From Brevibacillus laterosporus (GTDB lineage: Bacteria; Bacillota; Bacilli; Brevibacillales; Brevibacillaceae): a stretch of DNA of 64,000 bases. Below the pieces are notes generated by a model. The model was not told the origin of the DNA, did not search any database, and worked only from the letters and a program-made list of their open reading frames with translations. The stretch is taken from positions 4,024,001 to 4,088,000 of the forward strand of contig CP033464.1 of the NCBI GenBank assembly GCA_007833815.1, written 5' to 3'. Position numbers and translations under genes: made by a program. Below are positions 57,901-64,000 of this stretch, one piece after another. Numbering within the stretch: the first letter of the stretch is position 1; each line of letters begins with the position of its first letter.

Positions 57901-59711
57901 TTGTCTATCATCACTATCGTTACATCATAGTCTGAAAACTGGTTATAATGTGATTGTTTTGTGATCAACACAGGTATTTGAGAATCCTTGATGATAAAAG
58001 AAATTCGCTCTTCAGGATAGGCAAGATCAATAGGGAGATAAGCAGCACCCGCTTTCAAAATTGCTAGGATGCCTACGATCATCTCTGACGAGCGCTCCAA
58101 ACTAATCCCCACTAGTGTGTCTGGTTGCAATCCTAATCTTTGGAGACGATGAGCCATTTGATTAGACTTCTCATGTAATTGCCGATAAGTAAGCTGGGTA
58201 TCTCCGTCAATAACTGCGATCTGGTCTGGATATCGTCTCATTTGTTCTTCAAATAACTCATGAACAAGTGAATCTGAAGGGAATGGAGTGTTGGTCTCGT
58301 TCCATTCATCAACAAGCAAATTACGCTCAGAATCATTCAAAAGGGAAACATGCCCGATAGCGGTAGTTGGATCAACCATAATATCCTGAAGCATAGTCGT
58401 AAGGTGCTGTGCTAACCGACCAATAGTCTCCTCTTTGAAGCATTCTGCATCAAAAAAGATTGTACCCACTAAAGCTGTCTCTGTATGTGAAACGGCAAGA
58501 ACAAGCTCTGCTTCCATACTCCATGATGAATGATTTATTTCTCCCGTTAAAAATAAAGTCTGAAAGGCAGTGGGCTGATAAACGGAAAACTCTTTTTCCG
58601 TTACGGCAGCTTCCATAGAACGGTGAACACGTCGAATCAATTCGGTGAAGCTAGGGTTACCTGAAAAATCACTATAAATAGGAAGCGGCGAAGCTTCGCT
58701 ATCCTTCCCCAGACTCTCCCATCCGCTTAAAATGTCATTTTCACCTGTATAACGGTGAAGAAGCAACTGCCAAGCACTTAACAGTGTGATAGAGAGAGAA
58801 GTGCCAGCTATTTCTGCTACTTCTGTTAGTCGTTTTTGTTCTTCCAACGAAAGAATAATTTCTGTATTTTTCCAATTTCTTTCAATCTTGGTTGATAATG
58901 AATGATCCACGGGCAACTGTAATCTAGGTACACCAGTAAATGAACCATTCCAATGAGAAAGGAATTGATCCATTCCTTGAAGTGTCTCACCCGTTTTGCT
59001 GGTAATTAGGTGCAATACTACGAATAAACGATTAACTAACTGACCGATCCTCTCTTCACCATACATGTCTTGATGATAGTCGACTTGAAGTGTCAGGCCA
59101 TCATCATGTTTTTTAAAGGTGAACACCACGTCGGCAGTGACCGATTCCAAGCTTGCTTGATCATGAATGGTGTCTAACTGAACGATAGTTCCTATAGAAG
59201 GTCTACTTTTTTCTTCACTTGAAATCCCCATACCCATCAAGTCAACAATCAGTTTGTATGGCAAGTTTTGATGCTTCACTGCTTCTGTTATTGTACGTTT
59301 TAATGAAGGAAGTACCTGTTTCCATGTTAGTTGACTGTCTAAATCGGAACGGATCGGCAAGATATTGGAAAAAGCCTGCTTACCATCCTCCTTTTGTTGA
59401 AAAACAGGCATCCCAACAATAATATCAGAATGCTGTTTGTATTTAGATAAAAGGTACTTTACCCCAGCAAGCAGGAACATGTAGATTCCGTAGTCGGAAT
59501 TGTTACTCATTCTATTGATTATTGCTACTATTTCAGCTGGTATTGGATAACTGACCGAAGTCATGTCCTCTACCTTGGTGGTAAGAGGACGCGTATCAAC
59601 AGGGAAACCACTAACATCAGTGTTTCCTGTCAAGTGTTGAAGCCAGTAGGCACGCTCTTGCTCAAATTGTCCGCTCGCAAGTAAAATATTATGCAAAAAA
59701 TTCGTACTCAT
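51948..59711 (-). CDS. NRPS: half-C - half-C - A - PCP - C - A(Dab-type) - PCP - C, with F-x-F tail
   Basis: A 2587-aa subunit. It begins with two condensation C-lobes in tandem (about 1-245, starting LLASGQFEQERAYWLQHLTG; about 250-470, starting near HWNGSFTG). Neither has HHxxxDG. A1 has TSGSTGTPKG near 634; pocket D-A-F-L-L-G-V-V-F suggests a bulky hydrophobic residue (weak). PCP1 has SGGHSLLA near 1019. C has MHHLIMDGWS near 1217. A2 has TSGSTGKPKG near 1699 and pocket D-I-W-Q-S-T-A-D-D, close to the Dab-type code of the 4302-aa protein. PCP2 has NGGHSLKA near 2082. The terminal C has MHHIIMDGSS near 2268. It ends SDQLHFHF. Upstream genes for diaminobutyrate supply are in the same operon, 32 bp away. 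Confidence 0.93.
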   Translation of the reverse strand: MSTNFLHNILLASGQFEQERAYWLQHLTGNTDVSGFPVDTRPLTTKVEDMTSVSYPIPAEIVAIINRMSNNSDYGIYMFLLAGVKYLLSKYKQHSDIIVGMPVFQQKEDGKQAFSNILPIRSDLDSQLTWKQVLPSLKRTITEAVKHQNLPYKLIVDLMGMGISSEEKSRPSIGTIVQLDTIHDQASLESVTADVVFTFKKHDDGLTLQVDYHQDMYGEERIGQLVNRLFVVLHLITSKTGETLQGMDQFLSHWNGSFTGVPRLQLPVDHSLSTKIERNWKNTEIILSLEEQKRLTEVAEIAGTSLSITLLSAWQLLLHRYTGENDILSGWESLGKDSEASPLPIYSDFSGNPSFTELIRRVHRSMEAAVTEKEFSVYQPTAFQTLFLTGEINHSSWSMEAELVLAVSHTETALVGTIFFDAECFKEETIGRLAQHLTTMLQDIMVDPTTAIGHVSLLNDSERNLLVDEWNETNTPFPSDSLVHELFEEQMRRYPDQIAVIDGDTQLTYRQLHEKSNQMAHRLQRLGLQPDTLVGISLERSSEMIVGILAILKAGAAYLPIDLAYPEERISFIIKDSQIPVLITKQSHYNQFSDYDVTIVMIDNGDLEQEKISRPSSEATSTNLAYVIYTSGSTGTPKGTSILHRGINRLVKNNTYIDLESTDRIGQVSNTSFDAFTFELWGALLHGSTLVIIQPDVVLSPFALQKEINKYGITVLLVTTALFNQYAGENPEMFKDRTILFGGEAADPKWVRVALEKGRPKKLINVYGPAECTVFTTTHHVTQIASDALSVPIGKPIANTQVYILDQYLQVVPIGVPGELYVGGPGLASGYLHRPELTKERFIKNIFSSNEEDRLYKTGDIVRYLPDGTLSFIGRKDDQVKIRGFRIELGEIEAVLGQNPAVRDAVVMMRVDQNDNKQLVAYFTTFQPEAVTISELRSFVVNKMPAHMIPTSFVYLNSLPVTPNGKVDRKALPAPSIERGVSDTPFVEPKTDMEKQLSEFWREILGIDRISITDDFFNSGGHSLLATQLLSRIYHTFSIEISLRMFFENPTIQALGKQLDEIISSGKQSVSVPLVSVSRDNDLVLSYTQQGIWFIEQLEPGSATYNVPVANTLKGKLNIDALERAVNEIIRRHETLRTSFISKDGKPYQVSHPFESIRIPLVDVSDAPSTERHQRIIEMANQDANQPFDLTKCPLVRFILFKKDEESYVFYYTMHHLIMDGWSLQIFTHELSVLYEAFSQGKPSPLPEMQLQYADFAAWQRNWLDGKVMNQQLAYWKKQLGGNLPVLQLPIDRQRPSVASGAGQRDTLVMPTELVNKLHVLCKRQGVTLYMALLTAFKVLLSRYSGETDILVGSPIANRTRLETESMIGFFANTIVLRSQLTDNPTFTDLLKQVREVTLEAFSNQDVPFEKLVEVLQPERTKNITPIFQVMFTLQNTRRTDFKLSDETLIHPEIDRGTSMFDLLFDIAEHPDGLLLVAEYNMDIFFSTTIGRMMEHYQELLESIVAIPEQPISDLNMLTKQEKQQIFYEFNDTKCDFPMDKTVHELFEEQVAQRPNDIVAIHRDQQLTYKALNTRANQMARFIHRTGIKKEEIIAVLLDRSITMMESILGIWKAGGAYIPIDPEYPMQRITGILEDSSTTVLITKSQFVTPEITQAYNGIIICIDEQMDAINQENQDNLRAVVDPNHLAYIIYTSGSTGKPKGAMVEHIGLNNHIHMMIKQLQLSEDSRIAQTASHCFDISVWQFFASITLGGTTIIYDNQMTMEPNLCIEQIVQDRINIFQVVPSVLSVMLDHVEETKLSLDCFRYVSVTGEAIKRSLAARWFKLFPHIPLANAYGPSEASDDVTIHILDELPQSDIVPIGKPLHNFKIYIVDEKMNLCPIGIKGEICVSGLGVGRGYLQDSERTAKAFMEDPFADHKGVRLYKTGDMGRWLPDGTLEFFGRKDYQVKIRGFRIELEEIENQINNHPNILETVVMDIEDARGNKSLCAYVVLKQDVPINHLKSHLANTLPDYMIPAFFVKMERLPLTSNGKVDRKALPKPDRNGVESKYVAPRTIIEEKIIAIWESVLDTSGLGIEDHFFENGGHSLKATTVISRINKELQVDISLREIFIRPIIKDLAQLVERSAKKDYPTIQPVQKQETYQLSSAQKRMFIVNLRDPDSTAYNIPNMFIIEGKLNKKRLHQALQKLVQRHEILRTSFGWEKGEPVQYVHDNLNIEMNERTSTHEQLHDFVHSLIGPFDLSKAPLLRVSVVTVEEEYHVLVLDMHHIIMDGSSIAILLDEFVQFYQGMQIPEQRIQYKDFSAWQNKLLTSEVMQRQEKYWLSQFTGQLPVLALPTDYPRPSVKSFEGDYVQFFASKELTLGLRNLASSTGTTLYMVLLAAYHVMLSKYARQQDIIIGTPIAGRHHADLENVVGMFVNTLAIRLQSESQQTFGDFLLVVKEHVLQAFDNQDYQFDTLVEQLDAAHDESRNPLFDTMFILQNIEDPYITDGNDATDKLSISRFEFKYRISKFDLSVITIEAEDELLFQFEYANKLFTDSTIHILGESFLKLLTIIVNGTDKRLCDIEIAESYDLIEMDISDQLHFHF

Positions 59712-59743
59712 TGGAATCCCCCATTACTTTTTCATGTTATGTA

Positions 59744-60712
59744 TTATTCCAATAGTTGCCCTACCTTTAATTCTTCTGCTTTTCGTAGAAAGTAATGACC
59801 CATCGAGATATCAAAAACGGCCATACCCATGGGGTTAAACATAATAGCTTGATCTTCGCGGTAATTATTCATAGCATCGTCGCAGACCACATTGATAATG
59901 GACTGAGTGTTTTCTTTTTGCAAACTACATTGCAAATGCATAGACTCTATATCCGTGTTTTCGCGACATACCTCTTCCCAGCTGTCTACAATGATGGAAT
60001 CTTTTACGTGCGGATAGATATCTGTAGTGAAATCTCGTAACGAAACGTTGAGTAATAGCGCCCCTGTTTTTGGTTTGACATCAATGTATGGGGCCTTGGA
60101 CACAGTGCATGTCATGAAGATATCCGAATTTTTGTAGGCTTCTTCCCATGATTTAGCAATGATGACCTTGTCTTTAAAGGACGAGTCAATTGTCTGGCTA
60201 TCAATTGGACGGAGATCGAATAAGTAAATGTTTTTGATCCGATCACCTAATAACGCCGTAACCATTTTGAAGTGATATTGGCCGATCGGTCCCCAGCCAA
60301 TAATACCAACTGTGATATCTTTGAGGTTGCGAACTCGATCATAGTGTTTGATTATCATACCGCTCACTGAAGCTGTTCGAATGACGCTAAGTAATGCCGT
60401 GTTAACAACAGCTTCTGGTACACCGTTGTCTGCATTGTTTAAAATTGTGACACTGTGGGCACGCGGAACACCCTGTTGAATATTATTCGGGAAGCTAGCA
60501 ATCCATTTGATCCCTGCTTGATTGATCGTTCCTCCCACAAAAGCTGGCATAGCAATAATGCGGTTTTGCTCTTGACCATAACGTAGATAAGGTTTTATCG
60601 GTTGTGCAAAGTCATTCTGATGTAAACATTTCACAGCTTCTTCAATAACAGAGGTCGTTTCATCCCAGTTCATTCCGATGGTAAGCAAGTCTTTTTCATG
60701 TAGATATCTCAT
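59744..60712 (-). CDS. SbnB-like dehydrogenase (ornithine cyclodeaminase/mu-crystallin family)
   Basis: A 322-aa NAD-dependent enzyme of the ornithine cyclodeaminase superfamily. SbnB-type segments are QPIKPYLRYG, RIIAMPAFVGG, AGIKWIASFPNN, an RTASVSGM helix, a Rossmann motif VGIIGWGPIGQYH near 136, TCTVSKAPYI, and FNPMGMAVFDIS near the end. SbnB of staphyloferrin B synthesis oxidises N-(2-amino-2-carboxyethyl)-glutamate to release L-2,3-diaminopropionate. The partner SbnA is not in the window, so it may be past the right edge, or this enzyme acts on a different diamino-acid conjugate. GGAG precedes ATG 60712. It sits between the aminotransferase and the NRPS genes in one operon, pointing to precursor supply. 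Confidence 0.85.
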   Translation of the reverse strand: MRYLHEKDLLTIGMNWDETTSVIEEAVKCLHQNDFAQPIKPYLRYGQEQNRIIAMPAFVGGTINQAGIKWIASFPNNIQQGVPRAHSVTILNNADNGVPEAVVNTALLSVIRTASVSGMIIKHYDRVRNLKDITVGIIGWGPIGQYHFKMVTALLGDRIKNIYLFDLRPIDSQTIDSSFKDKVIIAKSWEEAYKNSDIFMTCTVSKAPYIDVKPKTGALLLNVSLRDFTTDIYPHVKDSIIVDSWEEVCRENTDIESMHLQCSLQKENTQSIINVVCDDAMNNYREDQAIMFNPMGMAVFDISMGHYFLRKAEELKVGQLLE

Positions 60713-60749
60713 CTTTAGATTATCTCCTCTCGCTTCTTCTGGATTTCTT

Positions 60750-62030
60750 TCATTTATATAAACCGTTCAAACACTCCGTAATCACTTGGTGTAATATATT
60801 GCACCCTTTTTGTAATTCATCCAATTCAATGGTTAACGGTGGTAGAAGTTTGACCACTGTGTCATTGCGACCTACACACTCGATGATTAATCCACGTTCA
60901 TAGCAACGCTTCGCAATCTTTTTCGCAACATGTACTTCTGAACTACTAATGTTAGCCACATCCACGCCCCAAATTAAACCCATGCCACGAACTTCAATTT
61001 GATCGTGCAAGGTAGCAATTTGTGTTTCCAAAAATTGTTTAACAAATTGTTCTTTACGCAGAACCTCTGCTTCTAGTTGATATTGTTCCCGGTAATGTAA
61101 TGCCGCTTCAGCAGCGATGAAGGCTAGTTGATTACCTCGGAATGTTCCATTGTGCTCGGCAGGTTGCCAAATATCTAATTCTCGTTTAAACAACAAAAGC
61201 GACATTGGTAACCCATAACCACTGATAGATTTTGAAAGCACAACGATATCTGGCACAATATGAGCTCGTTCAAATGAGAAGAAAGATCCTGCCCGACCAC
61301 ATCCGATCTGAACTTCATCGCAAATTAACAAAATATCATGCTTGTCGCACAATTGACGCACTCTCTGAAGCCATTCGGTAGGGGCAACGTTAATACCTCC
61401 TTCTGCCTGAATCGTCTCACAAATAATCGCAGCTGGTTTGGCTATACCAGAATGACTGTCGCTAATCATTTTATCCATATATTCAATCGTATCGAACGAA
61501 AAATCAGTAGGATACGGCATGAACGTGACTTGAGGCATGTCAACTCCTGCCGCCTGTCGATTGTAGCTATTGGCTGTGACAGACAAAGCACCTAACGACA
61601 TTCCGTGAAAACCACCTGTAAAAGCAAAAATGCCTGAGCGTTGCTTTGTCTTACGAGCGATCTTTAGTCCTGCTTCTACTGCATTCGCCCCAGTAGGGCC
61701 ACAAAACATCACTTTATAATCTAAATTTCTAGGGCGAAGAATTAATTCATGAAACGTCTGCAAAAAGTCCTCTTTGGCAGAGGTATGCATATCTAAACCA
61801 TGAGCAAGTCCATCTGTTTCTAGATAAGCCATAAGCTTCTTTTTGATGAAATCATTATTGTGACCATAGTTTAGAGCTCCTGCTCCTGCAAAGAAATCGA
61901 TGAATTTTTCCCCCGATTTGGTATACATAGCCGAATTTTTCCCTTTAACAAATACATCCGGGAAAGCTCTACAATAAGAACGGACATTGGACTCTAGTTG
62001 TTCAAATATGGAAGGGGTTTGGGTAAGCAT
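60750..62030 (-). CDS. Diaminobutyrate--2-oxoglutarate aminotransferase, EctB-like
   Basis: A 426-aa class III PLP aminotransferase. It reads like EctB/diaminobutyrate aminotransferases: ESNVRSYCRAFPDVFVKGKN at the start, FAGAGALNYGHN, FCGPTGANAVEAGLKIARK, TGGFHGMSLGALS, ICETIQAEGGIN, the PLP-aspartate region ICDEVQIGCGRAG and the Schiff-base Lys in VLSKSISGYGLPM near 270. Length is normal. It makes L-2,4-diaminobutyrate from aspartate semialdehyde and glutamate, which fits the two Dab-type adenylation domains in this operon. GAGGAG precedes the ATG. Gaps of about 30-40 bp to both neighbours indicate one operon. Confidence 0.9.
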   Translation of the reverse strand: MLTQTPSIFEQLESNVRSYCRAFPDVFVKGKNSAMYTKSGEKFIDFFAGAGALNYGHNNDFIKKKLMAYLETDGLAHGLDMHTSAKEDFLQTFHELILRPRNLDYKVMFCGPTGANAVEAGLKIARKTKQRSGIFAFTGGFHGMSLGALSVTANSYNRQAAGVDMPQVTFMPYPTDFSFDTIEYMDKMISDSHSGIAKPAAIICETIQAEGGINVAPTEWLQRVRQLCDKHDILLICDEVQIGCGRAGSFFSFERAHIVPDIVVLSKSISGYGLPMSLLLFKRELDIWQPAEHNGTFRGNQLAFIAAEAALHYREQYQLEAEVLRKEQFVKQFLETQIATLHDQIEVRGMGLIWGVDVANISSSEVHVAKKIAKRCYERGLIIECVGRNDTVVKLLPPLTIELDELQKGCNILHQVITECLNGLYK

Positions 62031-62059
62031 TGAGATTCTCCTCTAGTTAGAATTGAGAG

Positions 62060-64000
62060 TTAGAAATTAAATTCAAAATCTCCCATGACACTTGATGTTT
62101 GTGAAGCTTTCAGTTCCTGCATCTGGACTTGTGACAAGAGCTGCACATCTGGAATCCGCAAACTACTATTGTTTATCTCATGCAAGATATTTACGTAATA
62201 CTCTGCCAGCTTTTTGATCGTTTCTACTTTGAAAAGATTCGTATTAAACTCGAATCGGAAATTTAATTGTTCTTCTTTGGCTTCGGCTAACAAGCTGACA
62301 TCGTACAAGCTTACACCATCGTTTGCATAAGGCATTGACTCGTGCCATTCAAACATTGTGGAAAAAATCGGACTACGTTGAGAACGACCAGCATTAACCT
62401 GAGCGACCACAGTATCAAATGGATAGCGACTGTGTGCACTTGCTGTACTTCTCTTCTCTTTAACGATTGTAAATAACTCCTGAACAGTATTTGCTTCTTC
62501 TACCTTCACTCGCATGCAAAGAATGTTCGTCAATGCTCCTACAATTTCATTGGTAGCTGGATCATCTCGGTGATGAGCATTCATTCCAACGATGATATCA
62601 GTATCAAGCGTAAGTTTGTGCAGCAGAAGGTAATACGCTGACAGCAGATAGGTTTCTAAGGTAATATCTACACGTTTGATTGTTTCCTGAATTGATTTCC
62701 ATAAGACCTCTTCCTCTATGTGAAAAGAAAGAAGGCTTCCTTGATAACTTGGCGTCTTAGAGCGTTGATAATCCGTTGCCAGATTCAAGACAGGAAGGGG
62801 ATTCCTTAATTCTTGTTGCCAGTAAGCTTGAGCTGTTTGATACATGTCACTTTTTTCCCAACTAAGCTGATTTTGTACCCAAGAAATATAGGTACGGGCT
62901 GGTGGAAGAAGAGGTATCTCCTGCTCTTCCTTCAAAGCGTTATATACTCGGACTATTTCGTCAGCAATACGCTCCAAACTCCACTGGTCTCCAATCAGTG
63001 AATGAATAACTAGACCAAAGAGAGTTTGCTTATCTGGCAAACGGTACACGATTGGACGCCATGTTGACTTGGAGAGGTCACACGCTCGAACTCTGGCCTC
63101 TGTTAACTTCGTTCTAGCTAGTTGCCATGCATTTGATTCAAAGGTTAGGTCTTCACATTCAACTTGTACTTCCATAAATGGCAAAATCACCTGTTTTGGT
63201 AGACCATTCTCTTCGCGGAAAATGGTACGCAGAGCCTGATGTTGATAGACAACTGTGTCAACGGCCTTTTGGAGCAGTTCTATGTCAACAGACGTAGGAA
63301 TTTCTTTTTCATAAAGCAAGGTAAGTTCTGTCATAGACGGATTATACGACTGAAGGAAATAGATATGACGCTGCATACCAGTAAGTTCGTAACCTTCCTC
63401 CGTCTTCGTTCTCGCGATAGATGCTACTGTAGATTGCTCAGGGACAGAGGTTTCTTCACTGCCTCCTTCTTGAGCACTAAGATGCGACGCAAGTGCATAG
63501 ATCGTTAAGTTCTGGAATATTTCACTGATCCCAACATTCTTGTTCAGATATTTTTGAATCGAATTAACGATCTTGACGGCAATAATGGAATCGCCCCCGA
63601 GACTAAAGAAATCATCGTAGATATTTATTTCATCAAGACCCAATTCTAAGCAAAATACTTGCGCCAATAATCGCTCATTTTTAGAATAAGTTTCATTGGC
63701 AATACGCCCTAACACTGTTATTTCTGGAAGTGTTTGTGACGTCACTGTGCCTTGTTTCGCACCTTTTGGTTTCCCGGCTTTCTTTAATCTGTCCATAATC
63801 GGTTTTGCCAGATTAAGTGTAAAGCCGCCTTCCATATTACCGTGGTCATTATCATAATTGACTTCCGCAAGCGTTACCCTTTTCACCTGCTTATGCAGAA
63901 CCTGGTGAAAAGCTTGTATCGCATTTTTGGTCGATAAGGACTTGAAGAATCCTGAATCGTGATTAGCTCCATATTCTACAGCCATCCCTACTTCTTTCCA
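62060..64000 (-). CDS. Hybrid PKS/NRPS subunit, C-terminal part: (KR) - PCP - C, with F-x-F tail (5' end off right edge)
   Basis: The frame is open to the right edge (WKEVG precedes the first Met at 63985), so this is the end of a longer protein. The first 70 or so residues (WKEVGMAVEYG... to LSTKNAIQAFHQVL and RVTLAEVNYD) match the C-terminal end of a PKS ketoreductase domain. A carrier protein follows with LGGDSIIAVKIV near residue 130 from the Met, then a condensation domain (about 190-620). Its active-site motif is VIHSLIGDQWS: the second, catalytic His of HHxxxDG is Ser, and the final Gly is Gln. It is therefore probably not an ordinary peptide-bond-forming domain. The tail ends VMGDFEFNF, like three other subunits here. 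Confidence 0.88.
   Translation of the reverse strand, partial: WKEVGMAVEYGANHDSGFFKSLSTKNAIQAFHQVLHKQVKRVTLAEVNYDNDHGNMEGGFTLNLAKPIMDRLKKAGKPKGAKQGTVTSQTLPEITVLGRIANETYSKNERLLAQVFCLELGLDEINIYDDFFSLGGDSIIAVKIVNSIQKYLNKNVGISEIFQNLTIYALASHLSAQEGGSEETSVPEQSTVASIARTKTEEGYELTGMQRHIYFLQSYNPSMTELTLLYEKEIPTSVDIELLQKAVDTVVYQHQALRTIFREENGLPKQVILPFMEVQVECEDLTFESNAWQLARTKLTEARVRACDLSKSTWRPIVYRLPDKQTLFGLVIHSLIGDQWSLERIADEIVRVYNALKEEQEIPLLPPARTYISWVQNQLSWEKSDMYQTAQAYWQQELRNPLPVLNLATDYQRSKTPSYQGSLLSFHIEEEVLWKSIQETIKRVDITLETYLLSAYYLLLHKLTLDTDIIVGMNAHHRDDPATNEIVGALTNILCMRVKVEEANTVQELFTIVKEKRSTASAHSRYPFDTVVAQVNAGRSQRSPIFSTMFEWHESMPYANDGVSLYDVSLLAEAKEEQLNFRFEFNTNLFKVETIKKLAEYYVNILHEINNSSLRIPDVQLLSQVQMQELKASQTSSVMGDFEFNF

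Noticed and set aside
59744-60712. Ornithine cyclodeaminase making proline
   Set aside because: Superfamily is right, but the RIIAMP, IKWI and NPMGMA segments match the SbnB type and the gene sits with a diaminobutyrate aminotransferase.
15297-64000. Long direct repeats across the NRPS genes as mobile or tandem repeats
   Set aside because: They reflect homologous A, C and PCP domains in the same cluster, not mobile elements; no transposase or terminal repeats seen.
1-64000. CRISPR arrays, tRNA or rRNA genes, prophage genes
   Set aside because: None seen on reading either strand; no regularly spaced repeats, no cloverleaf with CCA-end context, no phage protein families.

Overview
The window looks like a chromosomal segment of a Bacillales bacterium, most likely Brevibacillus (possibly B. 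laterosporus). That is an inference from moderate GC, Gram-positive ribosome binding sites, TTG/GTG starts, the style of the NRPS proteins and the housekeeping families; there is no rRNA or marker gene to prove it. Almost all genes are on the minus strand; the rpiR-type regulator is the main exception.

Left part (1-15.2 kb), ordinary genes. A cobalamin riboswitch with its own terminator precedes a btuC-btuD-btuF-like vitamin B12 uptake operon (the binding protein runs off the left edge). Then come a small CxxC protein, a SWIM/SNF2 helicase, and an amino-sugar locus: an RpiR regulator convergent with a PTS EIICB transporter and nanE. After this lie a scar made of DsbA-family and tagatose-bisphosphate aldolase (lacD) remnants behind an intact palindromic operator, a stand-alone acyl-CoA synthetase, a hemerythrin-like protein, a hypothetical gene and a short stretch with two orphan coding remnants.

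Right part (15.3-64 kb), a hybrid NRPS / trans-AT PKS gene cluster read right to left and continuing past the right edge. Order of transcription: the end of a PKS protein (KR-PCP-C); an EctB-like diaminobutyrate aminotransferase; an SbnB-like dehydrogenase; a 2587-aa NRPS; a 2588-aa NRPS with a methyltransferase inside an adenylation domain; a 4302-aa PKS/NRPS (KS without AT, ACP, aminotransferase, then NRPS modules); a 1336-aa NRPS ending in an epimerase-type domain; an 1896-aa NRPS with a luciferase-like monooxygenase inside a glycine-type adenylation domain; a beta-lactamase/PBP-family serine hydrolase; and a 1318-aa NRPS. A strong terminator follows at 15164-15202. No thioesterase domain and no acyltransferase is present in the window.

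Read by residues, two adenylation domains have diaminobutyrate-type codes, matching the aminotransferase, and two have glycine-type codes. The likely product is a cationic hybrid peptide with Dab, a beta-amino polyketide unit, a methylated residue and a possible alpha-hydroxyglycine. I could not match it to a named compound. The most unusual feature is architectural. Three megasynthases start with only the C-terminal lobe of a condensation domain (one has two lobes in tandem), one ends with such a lobe, and all four proteins that end in a full condensation domain carry a short F-x-F tail. Proteins that end in an epimerase-type domain instead carry classical COM-type tails. There are also a dead adenylation domain, condensation domains lacking the catalytic histidine, and a free-standing hydrolase that may release the product.
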